A DNA stretch of 64,000 bases. Origin: a cyanobacterium endosymbiont of Epithemia clementina EcSB. Its GTDB lineage: Bacteria; Cyanobacteriota; Cyanobacteriia; Cyanobacteriales; Microcystaceae. Location of the stretch: contig NZ_CP123991.1 of assembly GCF_029919255.1 (NCBI RefSeq), forward strand, positions 2,271,833 through 2,335,832, in the 5' to 3' direction. Positions 39,524 to 50,008 of this stretch are shown here, piece by piece. Each line of letters starts with the position of its first letter. Within the stretch, counting starts at the first letter, position 1. The notes below the pieces were generated by a model. The model saw only the letters and a program-made list of their open reading frames with translations. It ran no database searches and had not been told where the DNA came from. The position numbers and the translations under genes were made by a program.

Positions 39524-41419
39524 ATGAGTGATACTGTTCTCAACGTTTGTAACCTTCGTGTTGAGTTTCCTCAAGAGGAAAAATCTGACCCTGTTGTTGC
39601 TGTAAATGAAATTAGTTTTCAAGTGCAACGGGGGGAGATTTTAGGCATTGTTGGGGAGTCAGGTTCGGGAAAATCCATCACTTCTCTAGCAATTATGGGG
39701 TTAATCCCTACTCCTGGTCAAATTACTAAAGGAGAAATTAATTTTTATTCGGCTGAAACTCCAGAAAAACTTAGCGAACTTAAACGGGATTCTAAAAAAT
39801 GGCAAGATTATAGGGGAGGAAAAATTGCCATGATTTTTCAAGACCCCATGAGCTCTTTTAATCCGGTTTATACTATTGGCTATCAATTAACAGAAGCCAT
39901 TCAACTTCATCAAAACAATATTACCAATCAACAGGCAAAAAATCAGGCAATTGCCCTTTTCCAAAAGGTTCAAGTTCTCCCCAGTGATGAACGATTGGAA
40001 CAGAAATATCTGACTAAAATTTTACCTAAAAAACAAGATATATCCGGCTCAGTTAACAAACAAATAAATAATTATATTACTCAGGAAAAAGAAGCTTTTT
40101 TAAAACGTTATCCACATGAACTATCAGGTGGACAACTACAACGGGTAATGATTGCAATGGCAATTTCTTGTAACCCAACTCTTCTCATTGCCGATGAACC
40201 AACTACAGCTCTTGATGTTACCGTTCAAGCAGAAATTTTAAGATTACTGAGAGATTTATGTAAAAGTGAAGAACATCAAGATATGTCAATGATTTTTATC
40301 TCCCATGACTTAGGTGTTATAAATAAAATTGCTGACAAAGTCATAGTAATGTACCAAGGAAAAATTGTTGAACAAGGCTATAAAGATCAAATTTTCTATC
40401 ATCCTCGACACGAATATACAAAAGGGTTATTAGCTTGTCGTCCTCGTTTAGAACCTCAATTAGATCGACTACCGACTGTCGGGGATTTTCTAAGACCTTA
40501 TAGGACTAATTCTCAAGAAGATAATCAATCTGAAAAAATAAAGTATAGAATAATTTCTCCTGAAGAAAAACAGCAACGTTTAGTAGGCTTATTACAAAAA
40601 ACTGAACCATTATTAAGAGTTAATAACCTAACAGTTGAGTTTGGTAAATCTGGATTTTTTGGACAAAAAAAAGATAGTTTTAAAGCAGTAAATGACATTA
40701 GCTTTGAGGTTTATCCAGGGGAAACATTAGGACTAGTAGGGGAATCCGGTTGTGGAAAATCCACTGTAGCAAGGACAATTTTACGGTTAATTCCCACGAC
40801 AAAAGGACAAATTCACTTTAAAAAACATCCCATCCATAAATATCCTAGTGGTAGCAAAGTATTGCGTCATTTACGTCGAGAAATGCAAATTGTCTTCCAA
40901 AATCCCTATAATTCTCTTAACCCTCGTTTGACCATTGGTCAGGCTATAGGCGAACCGATGGTCATTCATAAAACTGGAGGAAATGCTAAGCAGAGAAAAG
41001 AACGGGTGGCTTATCTTTTAAATAAAGTAGGTTTAGATGTTAATTGGCGTAACCGCTATCCCCATGAATTTTCGGGGGGACAAAGACAACGAGTTTGTAT
41101 TGCCAGAGCATTGGCACTTAATCCTCAGTTTATAATATGTGATGAGTCCGTGTCGGCTTTAGATGTATCGGTACAAGCACAAGTATTAAATCTATTAAAG
41201 GACTTGCAACACGAATTACAGTTAACTTATATTTTTATTTCTCATGATCTAAGTGTGGTACGGTTTATGAGTGATCGTATTATGGTAATGAATCAAGGAA
41301 AAATAGAAGAACTAGCATCTGCTGACATTATTGTTAATAGTCCTGCCAAAGAATATACTCAAAAGTTAATTAATTCAATTCCCCATTTTCCCGAAGAACC
41401 TTTTTGGTTAGGGAGTTAA
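39524..41419 (+). CDS. Double-ATPase subunit of a dipeptide/oligopeptide-type ABC importer
   Basis: ATG start, 631 residues. Two full ABC domains are joined in one chain. The first has Walker A GESGSGKS at 44-51, LSGGQLQRV near 200 and Walker [13 protein letters not shown]. The second has GESGCGKS near 406, FSGGQRQRV near 515 and [12 protein letters not shown]. The layout is that of the fused DppD-DppF/GsiA/YejF group that powers uptake of peptides or related solutes. No permease or binding-protein gene is nearby, so the rest of the importer must be elsewhere or lost. Both nucleotide sites look intact. Confidence 0.9.
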   Translation: MSDTVLNVCNLRVEFPQEEKSDPVVAVNEISFQVQRGEILGIVGESGSGKSITSLAIMGLIPTPGQITKGEINFYSAETPEKLSELKRDSKKWQDYRGGKIAMIFQDPMSSFNPVYTIGYQLTEAIQLHQNNITNQQAKNQAIALFQKVQVLPSDERLEQKYLTKILPKKQDISGSVNKQINNYITQEKEAFLKRYPHELSGGQLQRVMIAMAISCNPTLLIADEPTTALDVTVQAEILRLLRDLCKSEEHQDMSMIFISHDLGVINKIADKVIVMYQGKIVEQGYKDQIFYHPRHEYTKGLLACRPRLEPQLDRLPTVGDFLRPYRTNSQEDNQSEKIKYRIISPEEKQQRLVGLLQKTEPLLRVNNLTVEFGKSGFFGQKKDSFKAVNDISFEVYPGETLGLVGESGCGKSTVARTILRLIPTTKGQIHFKKHPIHKYPSGSKVLRHLRREMQIVFQNPYNSLNPRLTIGQAIGEPMVIHKTGGNAKQRKERVAYLLNKVGLDVNWRNRYPHEFSGGQRQRVCIARALALNPQFIICDESVSALDVSVQAQVLNLLKDLQHELQLTYIFISHDLSVVRFMSDRIMVMNQGKIEELASADIIVNSPAKEYTQKLINSIPHFPEEPFWLGS

Positions 41420-43133
41420 ATTTGTTAAAGAGAAGGGTATTAAACTTCTTAGAAAGATTAGGTCGTAAACACATTATTTATTTTTAAGCTAAATTGACTC
41501 CTTATATGGCGCGTTATTCATATTCTCTTTTTTGATAAAGTTACTGATGAGAAGTCAGCACGAAGTCTGTCGTCCAACTTTATGTTGCATAATATTTGCT
41601 TCAGTGATCTTATATGTCCTATATGATTATCCTTGAAGCAGCTATTGGTAAATTGTCTTAGAAAGAAGATTTAGACGTGGTCCTGGACATTTTTAGATTC
41701 GCTCCACCATTCTCTTAGGCGAGTAGAAATTAAAGAAAATTCTTCGAGCTCGTGGAGTTTATTTTTTCGGGGGTTGAAAATCAGATATTGGAAATTTATT
41801 AAACAAAGAAAATTGATTAATCATAGACAATACCTTCAGCAACATTAGAAAGCTTTAAGAGTTAATATAATATTTATCATACGTGTAAGACTTTGTCGTA
41901 GGACTTTGTTGTGAGCCTAAGTTAAACGGTACCAGTGCTACACCACAGCCAAGTATGAAGGTTGCTTTGCTGGGAAAAATCTTATCAGTCGAGACTGTCT
42001 CTGATATCGGTGTTGTCGTTTTGAATAAATCTTTTATTTATCTGTCTAAAATCGCTTATTAGGCTAGAAACGGCGGATATTTTGGAGCACATACTAATCC
42101 CCAAAGCATTACCTTTAAAGGGGTGATCGCCCATATTAAATAATTAATTGCAACGATTGAACTTTATAATTCCCCTTAAAGATTACCCCTAAAGATTTTA
42201 AGGATTAGGGGTAATAAGTTATCTTTAGTTCAGGTTAATTTTTTAGTATAGGATAAAGACCTTTCAAGTTAATAGAAGAAAACTCGAAGTAAAAGTCTTT
42301 TTATTATCCTTCCTACTTCTGGAATAAAAAAACGGTTATTTAATCTAAAAATAGTAATTTTTATAGAAAATAGCCTAGTCTTAGACCATTATCAGTTGCC
42401 GAACTTATTATATACAAATTAGATCAATTATTCCATAACTTAGAGGAGTAAAATAACATCAATAAATAGCTATTCTCATATTTTATCTAAAGAAGAAAAT
42501 TCTAAAGTTGGTAGTCATTTCTCTAATTTAAAACTTAATTATTCCACAATTATTTGGGTACAAAAAATAAACTTTGTGACACTAGATAGTTTTTTATATC
42601 TAAAGGAAACCTCTAAAATTTATTCATTATTTTGATATAACTCTTGTTTTTTTGCTAAACTTAACGTAAGTTTCTGTTAGATCTATTTTAAGACTTTAAA
42701 ATAGTTACTGTCCATATCATGTTGCAATTATGTGAGTATTTTAATTTATTTCAAGAAATTTAGACCGAACTATCGAAACAAGTAGGACTTCAAAAATTGA
42801 TGAGAGATCATTACTGTTCTTAACAGACCTAAGTAACAAACCCGAGGTTTCTAGGTAAAGCTACTTACGAGCTTTAATACCTCCCTCCCTATTATGAGTT
42901 TATTTAAATAAAAACTCTTAATAGGGTTAAGTAAGTTGGACTACTGGTCATTATCCATTAAAGGAAATTGCTTTCAAGCTCGACATCCTAACATTATTTA
43001 ATCCAAGTGATCCATAAGTAACAGGCGACCGTATCTAACCTTTTGCATTATGTCCACATCTAATAGACGGTTGTCTTCAGTGCCTAAGTCACGAGATAAT
43101 GTTCATAGACAACTTCTGACTTTTGACTAGCCC
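41420..43133. other. 1.7-kb gene-poor stretch with coding-like traces
   Basis: No intact gene. A plus-strand stretch near 41955-42140 reads VALLGKILSVETVSDIGVVV and, after a stop, GGYFGAHTNPQSITFKG. This looks like the end of a dead gene that I cannot name. On the minus strand around 41650-41770 KLHELEEFSLISTRLREWW is also coding-like. A hairpin with 11-bp arms lies at 42182-42215. Confidence 0.35.
42182..42215. repeat. Inverted repeat, 11-bp perfect arms
   Basis: attacccctaa at 42182-42192 pairs with ttaggggtaat at 42205-42215. It may have been the terminator of the unidentified dead gene just upstream. Confidence 0.65.
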
Positions 43134-44654
43134 ATGATCCTCCCCAATTTTAAAGAATTTTGCGCCTTAGCGCAACAAGGCAATTTTGTACCAGTATATC
43201 AAGAGTGGGGAGCAGATCTCGAAACTCCCGTATCAGCTTGGTATAAGGTTTGTGGCGGTCAGCCCTACAGCTTTTTATTGGAGTCGGTAGAAGGGGGAGA
43301 AAACCTCGGACGCTATAGTCTTTTAGGATGTGATCCGGTTTGGGTTTTAGAAGCCAAGGCTAATAGAACCACTCAAATTCATCGAGATAATTCAGTTAAG
43401 GTCTTCGAGGGAAATCCATTTGACATACTGACCCAATGTTTAGTTTCTATTCGTCCAGTTACCTTACCTCAACTTCCATCCGGTATCGGAGGATTGTTTG
43501 GATTTTGGGGTTATGAGTTGATTAATTGGATTGAACCTCGTGTTCCTATTTATCCTTTAATGGAAGACGACTTACCCGATGGGGTATGGATGCAAGTGGA
43601 TAACCTAATGATTTTTGATCAAGTGAAGCGTAAAATTTGGGCAATTGCCTATGCTGATTTACGGGGAGAAAACATTAACTTGGAAGAAAGTTATCAAAAA
43701 GCTTGTGATCGTGTTACTGAGTTAGTCCTAAAATTAAAACTTCCCCTTCCCGTGGAAGCAAAAACTCTAGAATTAAATCCTAAACTAGCCGAGTCAGATC
43801 TTTCAGCATATGATAGTAACGTGGGGCGATCACGTTTTTGTGAAAATGTCCTCAAAGCGAAGGAATACATCCGCGCAGGGGACATCTTTCAGGTCGTGGT
43901 TTCCCAACGTCTTAGCGCGACTTATGCTGATAATCCTTTCAACCTTTATCGTTCTCTTCGGTTGATTAATCCCTCCCCTTATATGGCTTATTACAATTTT
44001 GGAGATTGGCAAATTATTGGCTCAAGTCCAGAGGTGATGGTTAAAGCCGAACGCAGTGAAAATAAAATCAAAGCTATCTTACGACCTATTGCTGGAACTC
44101 GACGACGGGGAAGAACCTCCATCGAGGATCAGGCGTTAGCGGAAGAATTATTAGAAGATCCAAAGGAAATAGCGGAACATGTTATGTTAGTCGATTTGGG
44201 ACGTAACGATTTAGGCCGAGTTTGCGCTAAAGGAAGTATTACCATTGATGAGTTAATGGTGATTGAACGCTATTCCCATGTAATGCACATTGTGAGTAAT
44301 GCAATAGGGGAATTGGCTCCCGATAAAACTGCTTGGGACTTGCTTAAAGCTTGTTTTCCCGCAGGAACGGTGAGTGGTGCGCCAAAAATACGGGCGATGG
44401 AAATCATCCACGAGCTGGAACCTCAACGACGGGGACCGTATTCAGGAGTTTATGGTTACTATGATTTTGAAGGACAGTTAAACACTGCAATCGCTATTCG
44501 GACAATGGTTGTCCGCCCTTTGGGTAAGGACCAACACCTTGTCTCAGTCCAAGCAGGAGCCGGGCTAGTAGCTGATTCTGACCCTGAAACGGAGTACGAA
44601 GAGACTCTGAACAAAGCCAAGGGGTTATTAGAAGCGATTCGTAGCTTAAGCTAA
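43134..44654 (+). CDS. trpE: Anthranilate synthase component I
   Basis: ATG start, 506 residues. Chorismate-binding signatures are present: IFQVVVSQR, PSPYMAYYNFGDW, LRPIAGTRRRG, DLGRNDLGRV and AGTVSGAPKIRAMEII. The N-terminal LLES segment matches the tryptophan feedback pocket. It forms anthranilate from chorismate with ammonia supplied by the TrpG glutaminase, the first step of tryptophan synthesis. The trpG gene is not in the window. PabB is the main alternative, but the N-terminal segment and overall pattern fit TrpE better. Confidence 0.9.
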   Translation: MILPNFKEFCALAQQGNFVPVYQEWGADLETPVSAWYKVCGGQPYSFLLESVEGGENLGRYSLLGCDPVWVLEAKANRTTQIHRDNSVKVFEGNPFDILTQCLVSIRPVTLPQLPSGIGGLFGFWGYELINWIEPRVPIYPLMEDDLPDGVWMQVDNLMIFDQVKRKIWAIAYADLRGENINLEESYQKACDRVTELVLKLKLPLPVEAKTLELNPKLAESDLSAYDSNVGRSRFCENVLKAKEYIRAGDIFQVVVSQRLSATYADNPFNLYRSLRLINPSPYMAYYNFGDWQIIGSSPEVMVKAERSENKIKAILRPIAGTRRRGRTSIEDQALAEELLEDPKEIAEHVMLVDLGRNDLGRVCAKGSITIDELMVIERYSHVMHIVSNAIGELAPDKTAWDLLKACFPAGTVSGAPKIRAMEIIHELEPQRRGPYSGVYGYYDFEGQLNTAIAIRTMVVRPLGKDQHLVSVQAGAGLVADSDPETEYEETLNKAKGLLEAIRSLS

Positions 44655-44700
44655 CTCACCGGATTAATGTGGAACCAATCGGTTTTTCGTTCAAACCCAA

Positions 44701-45007
44701 TGGGGGCGGAGAGACTTGAACTCTCACGACCTTGCGGTCAACGGATTTTCATTCTCCCATAGCTTTCGCTACTGCCGAAGTTTGGCTTTGAGAATTGGAC
44801 TCTCTCTTTACCCTCAGCCTTACCTGTTAGGGTAGCTCCCGTCGAGTCTCTGCACCTTCCTCGAAAATTCCGAGGCTTGGCTCAGGATTGCCTTATCTAT
44901 ATTCCAGACTTAGGTTTCCCTGAGTTTGAGAGCGGTCACTTGATAGATTTCTCTAACAAGGCTCAACTTTGTTAAGTCCGTAGCGTCTACCATTCCGCCA
45001 CGCCCCC
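44701..45007 (-). tRNA. trnL: tRNA-Leu(UAA) with a group I intron
   Basis: Reading the minus strand, the 5' exon is 45007-44974 (34 nt, beginning GGGGGCG and ending in the anticodon loop ..CTT). The 3' exon is 44749-44701 (49 nt, AAAATCCG.. to CGCCCCCA). The exons join to an 83-nt tRNA with a 7-bp acceptor stem, a long variable arm (TGACCGCAAGGTC) and a TTCAAGTC T loop. CCA is not encoded. The split lies between the first two bases of the UAA anticodon, the classical site. Confidence 0.95.
44750..44973 (-). other. Group I self-splicing intron in tRNA-Leu(UAA)
   Basis: A 224-nt insertion inside the anticodon loop, ending in the conserved G (base 44750). The core elements read as TTGAGCC, TCAGGGAAACC, and the P7 region AGACTCGACGGGAGCTACC. 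It has no reading frame. The same intron occurs in plastids and many cyanobacteria and is regarded as ancient in that lineage. Confidence 0.9.
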
Positions 45008-45176
45008 TTGGTGGACTTTGCTGAGTGCAGCTTAAGTAACCAACCGCCTTTCATCCTAACATAATATTTCCAATCAGGAAACTTTTTTTTCTATCCTTTT
45101 TTTGAAAAAAGGAATTATAGGGTAATTTTTAGAATGAAAGTCTTTCAAAAGAGATTTACGCCGTGTATTTACTTAA

Positions 45177-47165
45177 TTAAACTAAATAAGTATAAAGTCC
45201 AAGATTTTCTTCGTAATTACGCCATAAAATCTCAGACTCTTTTTGAGTTATACGACCCTCTTGTACAGCTTGCTCAGTATATTGACGAATTCGTTGGCTT
45301 AGTTTATTTGTATCGTATTGAACATAGTTCAATACATCGGCAATCGTATCCCCTTGAACAAAATGTTCAATCTCATATCCTTTTGAATTGATGACAATAT
45401 GAACCTGATTGAGATTACCAAAAAGATTGTGAAAATTACCCATAATCTCTTGGTATGCTCCCACTAAAAATATTCCTAAATAGTAAGGTTCTTTCATAGA
45501 ATATTCAGAATTAGAGAACGGTAGGGGAAATAAATTATTATCTTTGTTCACTTTTGATGGCTGAAGCGGATGTAATTCTAAAACAGATTTGCTGTTTCGT
45601 AAATCGATAAACCTATCTATTTTTCCGTCACTATCACAGGTTAAGTCGGCTAAAGTTCCTCGTTGAGTAGGTTTTTCATTTAGACGGTGAACGGGCATAA
45701 TAGGAAACAGTTGATTAATTGCCCAAGCATCAGGAGCAGAACGAAAAACTGATAAATTTGCATAATAGATTGAGGCCATGCTTTTCTTTAAGTCTTCAAG
45801 ATCATCGGGGACACAATCTTGATGCTGAATCATGTCATAAATTTTTTGACAACAAACCCAGTATAATTGCTCTGCCTTCGCTCTTTCCATTAAGCTCAAA
45901 TAACCAAAATTGAATAAACTGATAGCCTCTTCTTTAAATTGAATGGCATCATGATACATTTCTTGGTAATTTCTAGGATTAATCGACTTATAAGTTTCCC
46001 AAAGATTACGAACAATCAAATTTTCCTCTTTTTCTCGAGGAGGAGGAACTATACTAGAAACATTATTAGTATGGAGTATGTTAAAAATAACAACGGAATG
46101 ATGGGCAGTAATTGCTCTCCCACTTTCACTAATTAAAATAGGTGCTGCAACACCAGCTTCTTCACAAGCTTCTTTAATTTCGGCCACAATATCATTAGCA
46201 TAATTTTGCATATTATAGTTTTTTGAGGCATAAGAGTTAGTTTTAGAGCCTTCATAATCAACGCCTAAACCTCCTCCCACATCAAGATATTTCATGTTTG
46301 GATTAATTTTTGCCAACTGTACATAAATCTGACTCGCTTCACGCATAGCATCTTTGATAACACTAATAGAAGAAATTTGTGAGCCAATATGAAAGTGAAG
46401 AAATTCTAAATAGAATAGAATATTTTTTTGTTTTAGATATTGAATTGCCGTTAAAATTTGAGGAATATCTAAGCCAAATTTAGCGCGATCACCTGTAGAA
46501 TTTCCCCAACGGCCTGAACCTTTGGTGCTTAATTTTACTCGTATCCCTAAGCTTGCTTCAATCGCTAATTCTTCACTTATTTGTACTGTCAAATAAAGTT
46601 CCTCTAACTGTTCAATAACAATAACCAGTTTGTATCCTAAACGAACAGCTAACAAAGCAGTTCTAATATAGATTGCGTCTTTATAACCATTACAAACAAT
46701 GATCGAGGAATTATCGGATACACTGGAATTAGGCTCTAGGGTGGCTAAAGCGATCATTAATTCTGGTTTAGAACCTGATTCTAATCCAAACTGATATGGT
46801 TTTCCATAACGAATAATTGATTCAATGATCCGACGATTTTGATGGCATTTAATAGGATAAACTCCCTGATAATGATTAGAATAATTGTAATGGTCAATCG
46901 CATTTTTAAAACAGTTGTTTAATCGAGCTAAGCGATCAGCTAGAATTTCAGGAAATCTAATCAATAAAGGTAGATTAATATCTTTTTCTTGTAAAGATTT
47001 AACTAAATCAAATAGGTCTAGAGAATCATCCTTATTCCCTCGAGGAGAAACGACCACATGACCATCAGCATTAATAGAAAAATAAGGAGCTCCCCAATCA
47101 TCAATTTGGTACAGGTTGCTACTATTTTCAATCGTCCATCTTGAAGAAATTTCTGATTTTTTCAT
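45177..47165 (-). CDS. speA: Biosynthetic arginine decarboxylase
   Basis: ATG start, 662 residues, normal length. The pyridoxal-phosphate lysine is K106 in YPIKCHQNRRI. HFHIGSQISS, DVGGGLGVDYEGS and SESGRAITAHH follow in the expected order. It makes agmatine from arginine, the entry to putrescine and spermidine. The gene ends about 170 bp from the tRNA-Leu gene and is preceded by folP on the same strand, so folP and speA may share a transcript. Confidence 0.95.
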   Translation of the reverse strand: MKKSEISSRWTIENSSNLYQIDDWGAPYFSINADGHVVVSPRGNKDDSLDLFDLVKSLQEKDINLPLLIRFPEILADRLARLNNCFKNAIDHYNYSNHYQGVYPIKCHQNRRIIESIIRYGKPYQFGLESGSKPELMIALATLEPNSSVSDNSSIIVCNGYKDAIYIRTALLAVRLGYKLVIVIEQLEELYLTVQISEELAIEASLGIRVKLSTKGSGRWGNSTGDRAKFGLDIPQILTAIQYLKQKNILFYLEFLHFHIGSQISSISVIKDAMREASQIYVQLAKINPNMKYLDVGGGLGVDYEGSKTNSYASKNYNMQNYANDIVAEIKEACEEAGVAAPILISESGRAITAHHSVVIFNILHTNNVSSIVPPPREKEENLIVRNLWETYKSINPRNYQEMYHDAIQFKEEAISLFNFGYLSLMERAKAEQLYWVCCQKIYDMIQHQDCVPDDLEDLKKSMASIYYANLSVFRSAPDAWAINQLFPIMPVHRLNEKPTQRGTLADLTCDSDGKIDRFIDLRNSKSVLELHPLQPSKVNKDNNLFPLPFSNSEYSMKEPYYLGIFLVGAYQEIMGNFHNLFGNLNQVHIVINSKGYEIEHFVQGDTIADVLNYVQYDTNKLSQRIRQYTEQAVQEGRITQKESEILWRNYEENLGLYTYLV

Positions 47166-47208
47166 AAGAATTAATCTGGGGTTAAATTCACTGAGTTATT
47201 GAAAAGCA

Positions 47209-48072
47209 TTAACGTCGCCAAATAGCATCAGCCACTAGCGCTACATCTACCATTTGTGCTACGTCATGAACCCTTAAAATATCTGCTGATTGGGCGATCG
47301 CTCCACAACAGGCCGCGGCAGTTCCCCAAAGTCGTTGTTTTGGGTTATTTTTTTGCAAAATATGGCCAATAAAACGCTTACGAGAAACCCCTACTAGTAT
47401 AGGCTGGCCTAAACTCCTAAATTCTGATAAACGCCGTAATAATTCTAAATTTTGTGAGTAAGTTTTGGCAAAACCGATACCAGGATCAATGATGAGATGT
47501 GATCGCTTAATTCCAGCTTTTATAGCTAAATTTAGTTGATTATTTAACCATTTACTAATTTCTCCTATTAAATCAGTATAATCCGTCAATTGTTGCATAG
47601 TTTGAGGATTCCCTCTAATATGCATTAAGATAATAGGGACTTTTAACTTAGCCACCACTGTAAACATCTGGGAGTCAAAAGTTCCCCCAGAAACATCATT
47701 GACCAAGTCTGCACCTGCTTCGATTGCAGCATCAGCGACTGATGCTCTAGTAGTGTCAATCGAAATAGGAATAGATGTTTCCCTACGTAGGAGTTTTATT
47801 ATAGGAATAACACGATTTAATTCTTCTTCGAAAAGAATTTGTTGAGACCCTGGCCGTGTTGATTGTCCCCCAATATCGATGATATCTGCCCCTGAATTAA
47901 TGAGGGTTTTAGCTTGAATTAAAGCTGTTTCTAAAGTATTAAACTGGCCCCCATCACTAAAACTATCAGGGGTTACGTTAAGAATTCCCATAATATAGGT
48001 TCTTTTTCCCCAAGAAAAAGAATGTTGTCTTAGTTTTAAATCAGCCATGATAGATTCAGATGCTTTCAGCAT
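47209..48072 (-). CDS. folP: Dihydropteroate synthase
   Basis: 287 residues from the ATG at 48072. A second in-frame ATG eight codons later may be the true start. GILNVTPDSFSDGGQ and DIGGQSTRPGS are the two signature blocks. The C-terminal part keeps DPGIGFAKT and GVSRKRFIG for pterin and phosphate binding. It condenses 4-aminobenzoate with the pterin diphosphate in folate synthesis. It lies between tpiA and speA on the same strand with short gaps (63 and 43 bp), so the three genes look like an operon. Confidence 0.95.
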   Translation of the reverse strand: MLKASESIMADLKLRQHSFSWGKRTYIMGILNVTPDSFSDGGQFNTLETALIQAKTLINSGADIIDIGGQSTRPGSQQILFEEELNRVIPIIKLLRRETSIPISIDTTRASVADAAIEAGADLVNDVSGGTFDSQMFTVVAKLKVPIILMHIRGNPQTMQQLTDYTDLIGEISKWLNNQLNLAIKAGIKRSHLIIDPGIGFAKTYSQNLELLRRLSEFRSLGQPILVGVSRKRFIGHILQKNNPKQRLWGTAAACCGAIAQSADILRVHDVAQMVDVALVADAIWRR

Positions 48073-48135
48073 ACTACTCCATAAAAAATAAGGGGACGGT
48101 CCTTGCGCCCCCTGATTTCCAATAGACTCAGTGAT

Positions 48136-48861
48136 TTATTGATAATTAACAATGCGTGCAAATCCTACCGGATCTAAACTAGCTCCTCCCACTAACACGC
48201 CATCAATTTCAGGTTGCGCCATAATTTCATCAACATTAGAAGGTTTAACTGATCCTCCATATTGGATAGTAACTTCTTTATTTGATAACTGAGAGCGAAT
48301 GATACCAATAACGCGGTTAGCTTCAGTCGCCTCACAAGTATCTCCAGTCCCAATCGCCCAAATAGGTTCATAAGCAATGACTAAATTACTTTGATCTACA
48401 TTAACTAAACTCCGCTTTACTTGATTAACAATAACGGTTTCTGTTTCCCCTGCATCCCGTTGTGATTTACTTTCCCCCACACAGAGAATAGGGGTTAATC
48501 TGTGGCGTTGGGCGGCTATCACTCGTAGATTGACTGTTTCATCAGTTTCACCGAAATATTGACGACGTTCACTGTGGCCAACCACCACATAATCTACTCC
48601 AAGCTCCGTCAGCATTGCACCAGAGATCTCTCCTGTATAAGCTCCCTTATCTTCCCAGTGAATGTTTTGTGCCGCCAAATGGATCAATCCATCATAGAGA
48701 CTTTCTGACATGACACCCAAAGCTGTAAAGGGAGCGCACAAAACCACTTCCCTTGTTCCGTTCACTTCTTCGAGATTCGATTCTAATTTTTGCAAAAACC
48801 CTAGAGCTTCTTCCTGAGTTTTGTGCATTTTCCAGTTACCCGCAATAACAATTTTTCCCAC
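48136..48861 (-). CDS. tpiA: Triosephosphate isomerase
   Basis: 241 residues starting with GTG (48861). GNWKMHKT at the N-terminus gives the catalytic lysine, VVGHSERR the histidine, and [11 protein letters not shown] the glutamate. The phosphate loop is [11 protein letters not shown]. The enzyme interconverts dihydroxyacetone phosphate and glyceraldehyde-3-phosphate. It is the first gene of the tpiA-folP-speA run. Confidence 0.97.
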   Translation of the reverse strand: MGKIVIAGNWKMHKTQEEALGFLQKLESNLEEVNGTREVVLCAPFTALGVMSESLYDGLIHLAAQNIHWEDKGAYTGEISGAMLTELGVDYVVVGHSERRQYFGETDETVNLRVIAAQRHRLTPILCVGESKSQRDAGETETVIVNQVKRSLVNVDQSNLVIAYEPIWAIGTGDTCEATEANRVIGIIRSQLSNKEVTIQYGGSVKPSNVDEIMAQPEIDGVLVGGASLDPVGFARIVNYQ

Positions 48862-49790
48862 AGCTATCTCTAAAAATTAATTTCAACGTCTTTTGCAGTC
48901 TTCTAGTGTAATGCCTTTAGGGGATCGGAGGGAAGAGTACATGAGAGCAAAGTTTGGGGAAGGAGAGAATGTCTTAAGGAACATGACTCATAATCACCTT
49001 TATCAGTTTTTAAGTCTTTTTTTTAAAAGACTTGAGATAAAAATTAATTTACACTATTTACATAAAAAAACATTTTTATATTTTAATCATCATCTTTTTT
49101 ATTACTAATCTTTTCATTAAAAGCTAAAATGAACCTAACCCTAGATTTTTTCTTAAAAAGACCATAATTTTCTAACTAAAACAATTATGTTTTCTTAGCT
49201 CTACCGAATTTAAAATCTTAAAAATCAGCTAGATACCAGCATGGCATATTTTGAAGAGATTATTCTGAATAATGATGTTTAAAAACAGACCCTAGAAAAC
49301 TGTGTTTACAGTAGAAGATTCGTTCCAAATCAGAAAAAAGTTTGACCGTCGCGTTTATTTGCAGCGACTTAAAGAGAAGTATTCGAGTTTTAGACGGTAT
49401 TTAATAACTAACTAAGGATCATCGTTATGGAGTTTTTATCGTTTTATATACTTAACTATTATCGTATATCGTATCACAGGAAGATGACTAATATTTCTAC
49501 TATAATATGGATGGATAGTAGAGATTATTTACGTTAGGTTACTTAAAAAATCTAGTATTTTCTAATTTAGCGATGATCTAAACTCAAAAAACTCATCCTG
49601 GCAGTATTTCTTCCGAGTTTTTTTGACTAATAAACTAGTCTAAATTAGATGCCCCAAATGTGAAATCTCAAGGGAGATACCACTACTTTTAAACAAAGAC
49701 TATCTAAGCCAAAACATACCTAACATGCATTTTAGTAAAGTATGCATGGACTGAAGAACATCATTACACATTTATTTTCAGTAATCCCAG
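48862..49790. other. Gene-free stretch upstream of tpiA
   Basis: No supported gene. At 49586-49623 a hairpin with 9-bp arms (aaaaaactc/gagtttttt) and a T-run resembles a plus-strand terminator, although no gene is recognised before it. Traces around 49330-49410 look faintly coding but are unidentified. Confidence 0.4.
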
Positions 49791-49839
49791 TCTGAACAGA
49801 GTATTACCAAACCTAAAATTTAGTAATACTCTGTTCAGA
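49791..49839 (-). terminator. Hairpin after the 49-residue protein, 17-bp arms
   Basis: The arms 49791-49807 and 49823-49839 are perfect reverse complements, ending 20 nt beyond the stop of the minus-strand small gene. It is well placed to terminate or stabilise that mRNA. No long T-run follows. Confidence 0.6.
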
Positions 49840-49858
49840 GCGTTTGCTTCTTTAAACT

Positions 49859-50008
49859 TTATACTCTATCTGATGTTTCCTGATAGAGTGCAGAATCGAA
49901 CGGTTGGACTCCAATATTGGGACATTCATCTTTAACTGGACTAAAAATGCGAGAAAAGCCTTCGACAATATATTGAACTAAACTTTGCAACATTCTATTG
50001 ATATTCAT
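49859..50008 (-). CDS. Small conserved cyanobacterial protein with GVQPF motif
   Basis: A 49-residue frame from ATG, too short for most gene finders. It reads MNINRMLQSLVQYIVEGFSR at the start and carries NIGVQPFDSALYQE in the second half. This layout (amphipathic helix, then an acidic proline-rich GVQPF tail) matches a family of short cyanobacterial hypothetical proteins, as far as I can tell from memory. The leader has gagaggtag just before the ATG, and a strong hairpin follows the stop. Function unknown. Confidence 0.7.
   Translation of the reverse strand: MNINRMLQSLVQYIVEGFSRIFSPVKDECPNIGVQPFDSALYQETSDRV

Noticed and set aside
45134-45391. 85-codon plus-strand frame at the 3' end of speA
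   Set aside because: It lies mostly antisense to the well-supported speA C-terminus, with no ribosome site.
48893-49108. 71-codon plus-strand frame upstream of tpiA
   Set aside because: It covers the tpiA leader in antisense and has low-complexity His/Phe-rich composition and no ribosome site.
49880-49960. tRNA-like GATTCGAAC-type sequence
   Set aside because: No cloverleaf can be drawn. The stretch is explained by the 49-residue coding frame on the minus strand.
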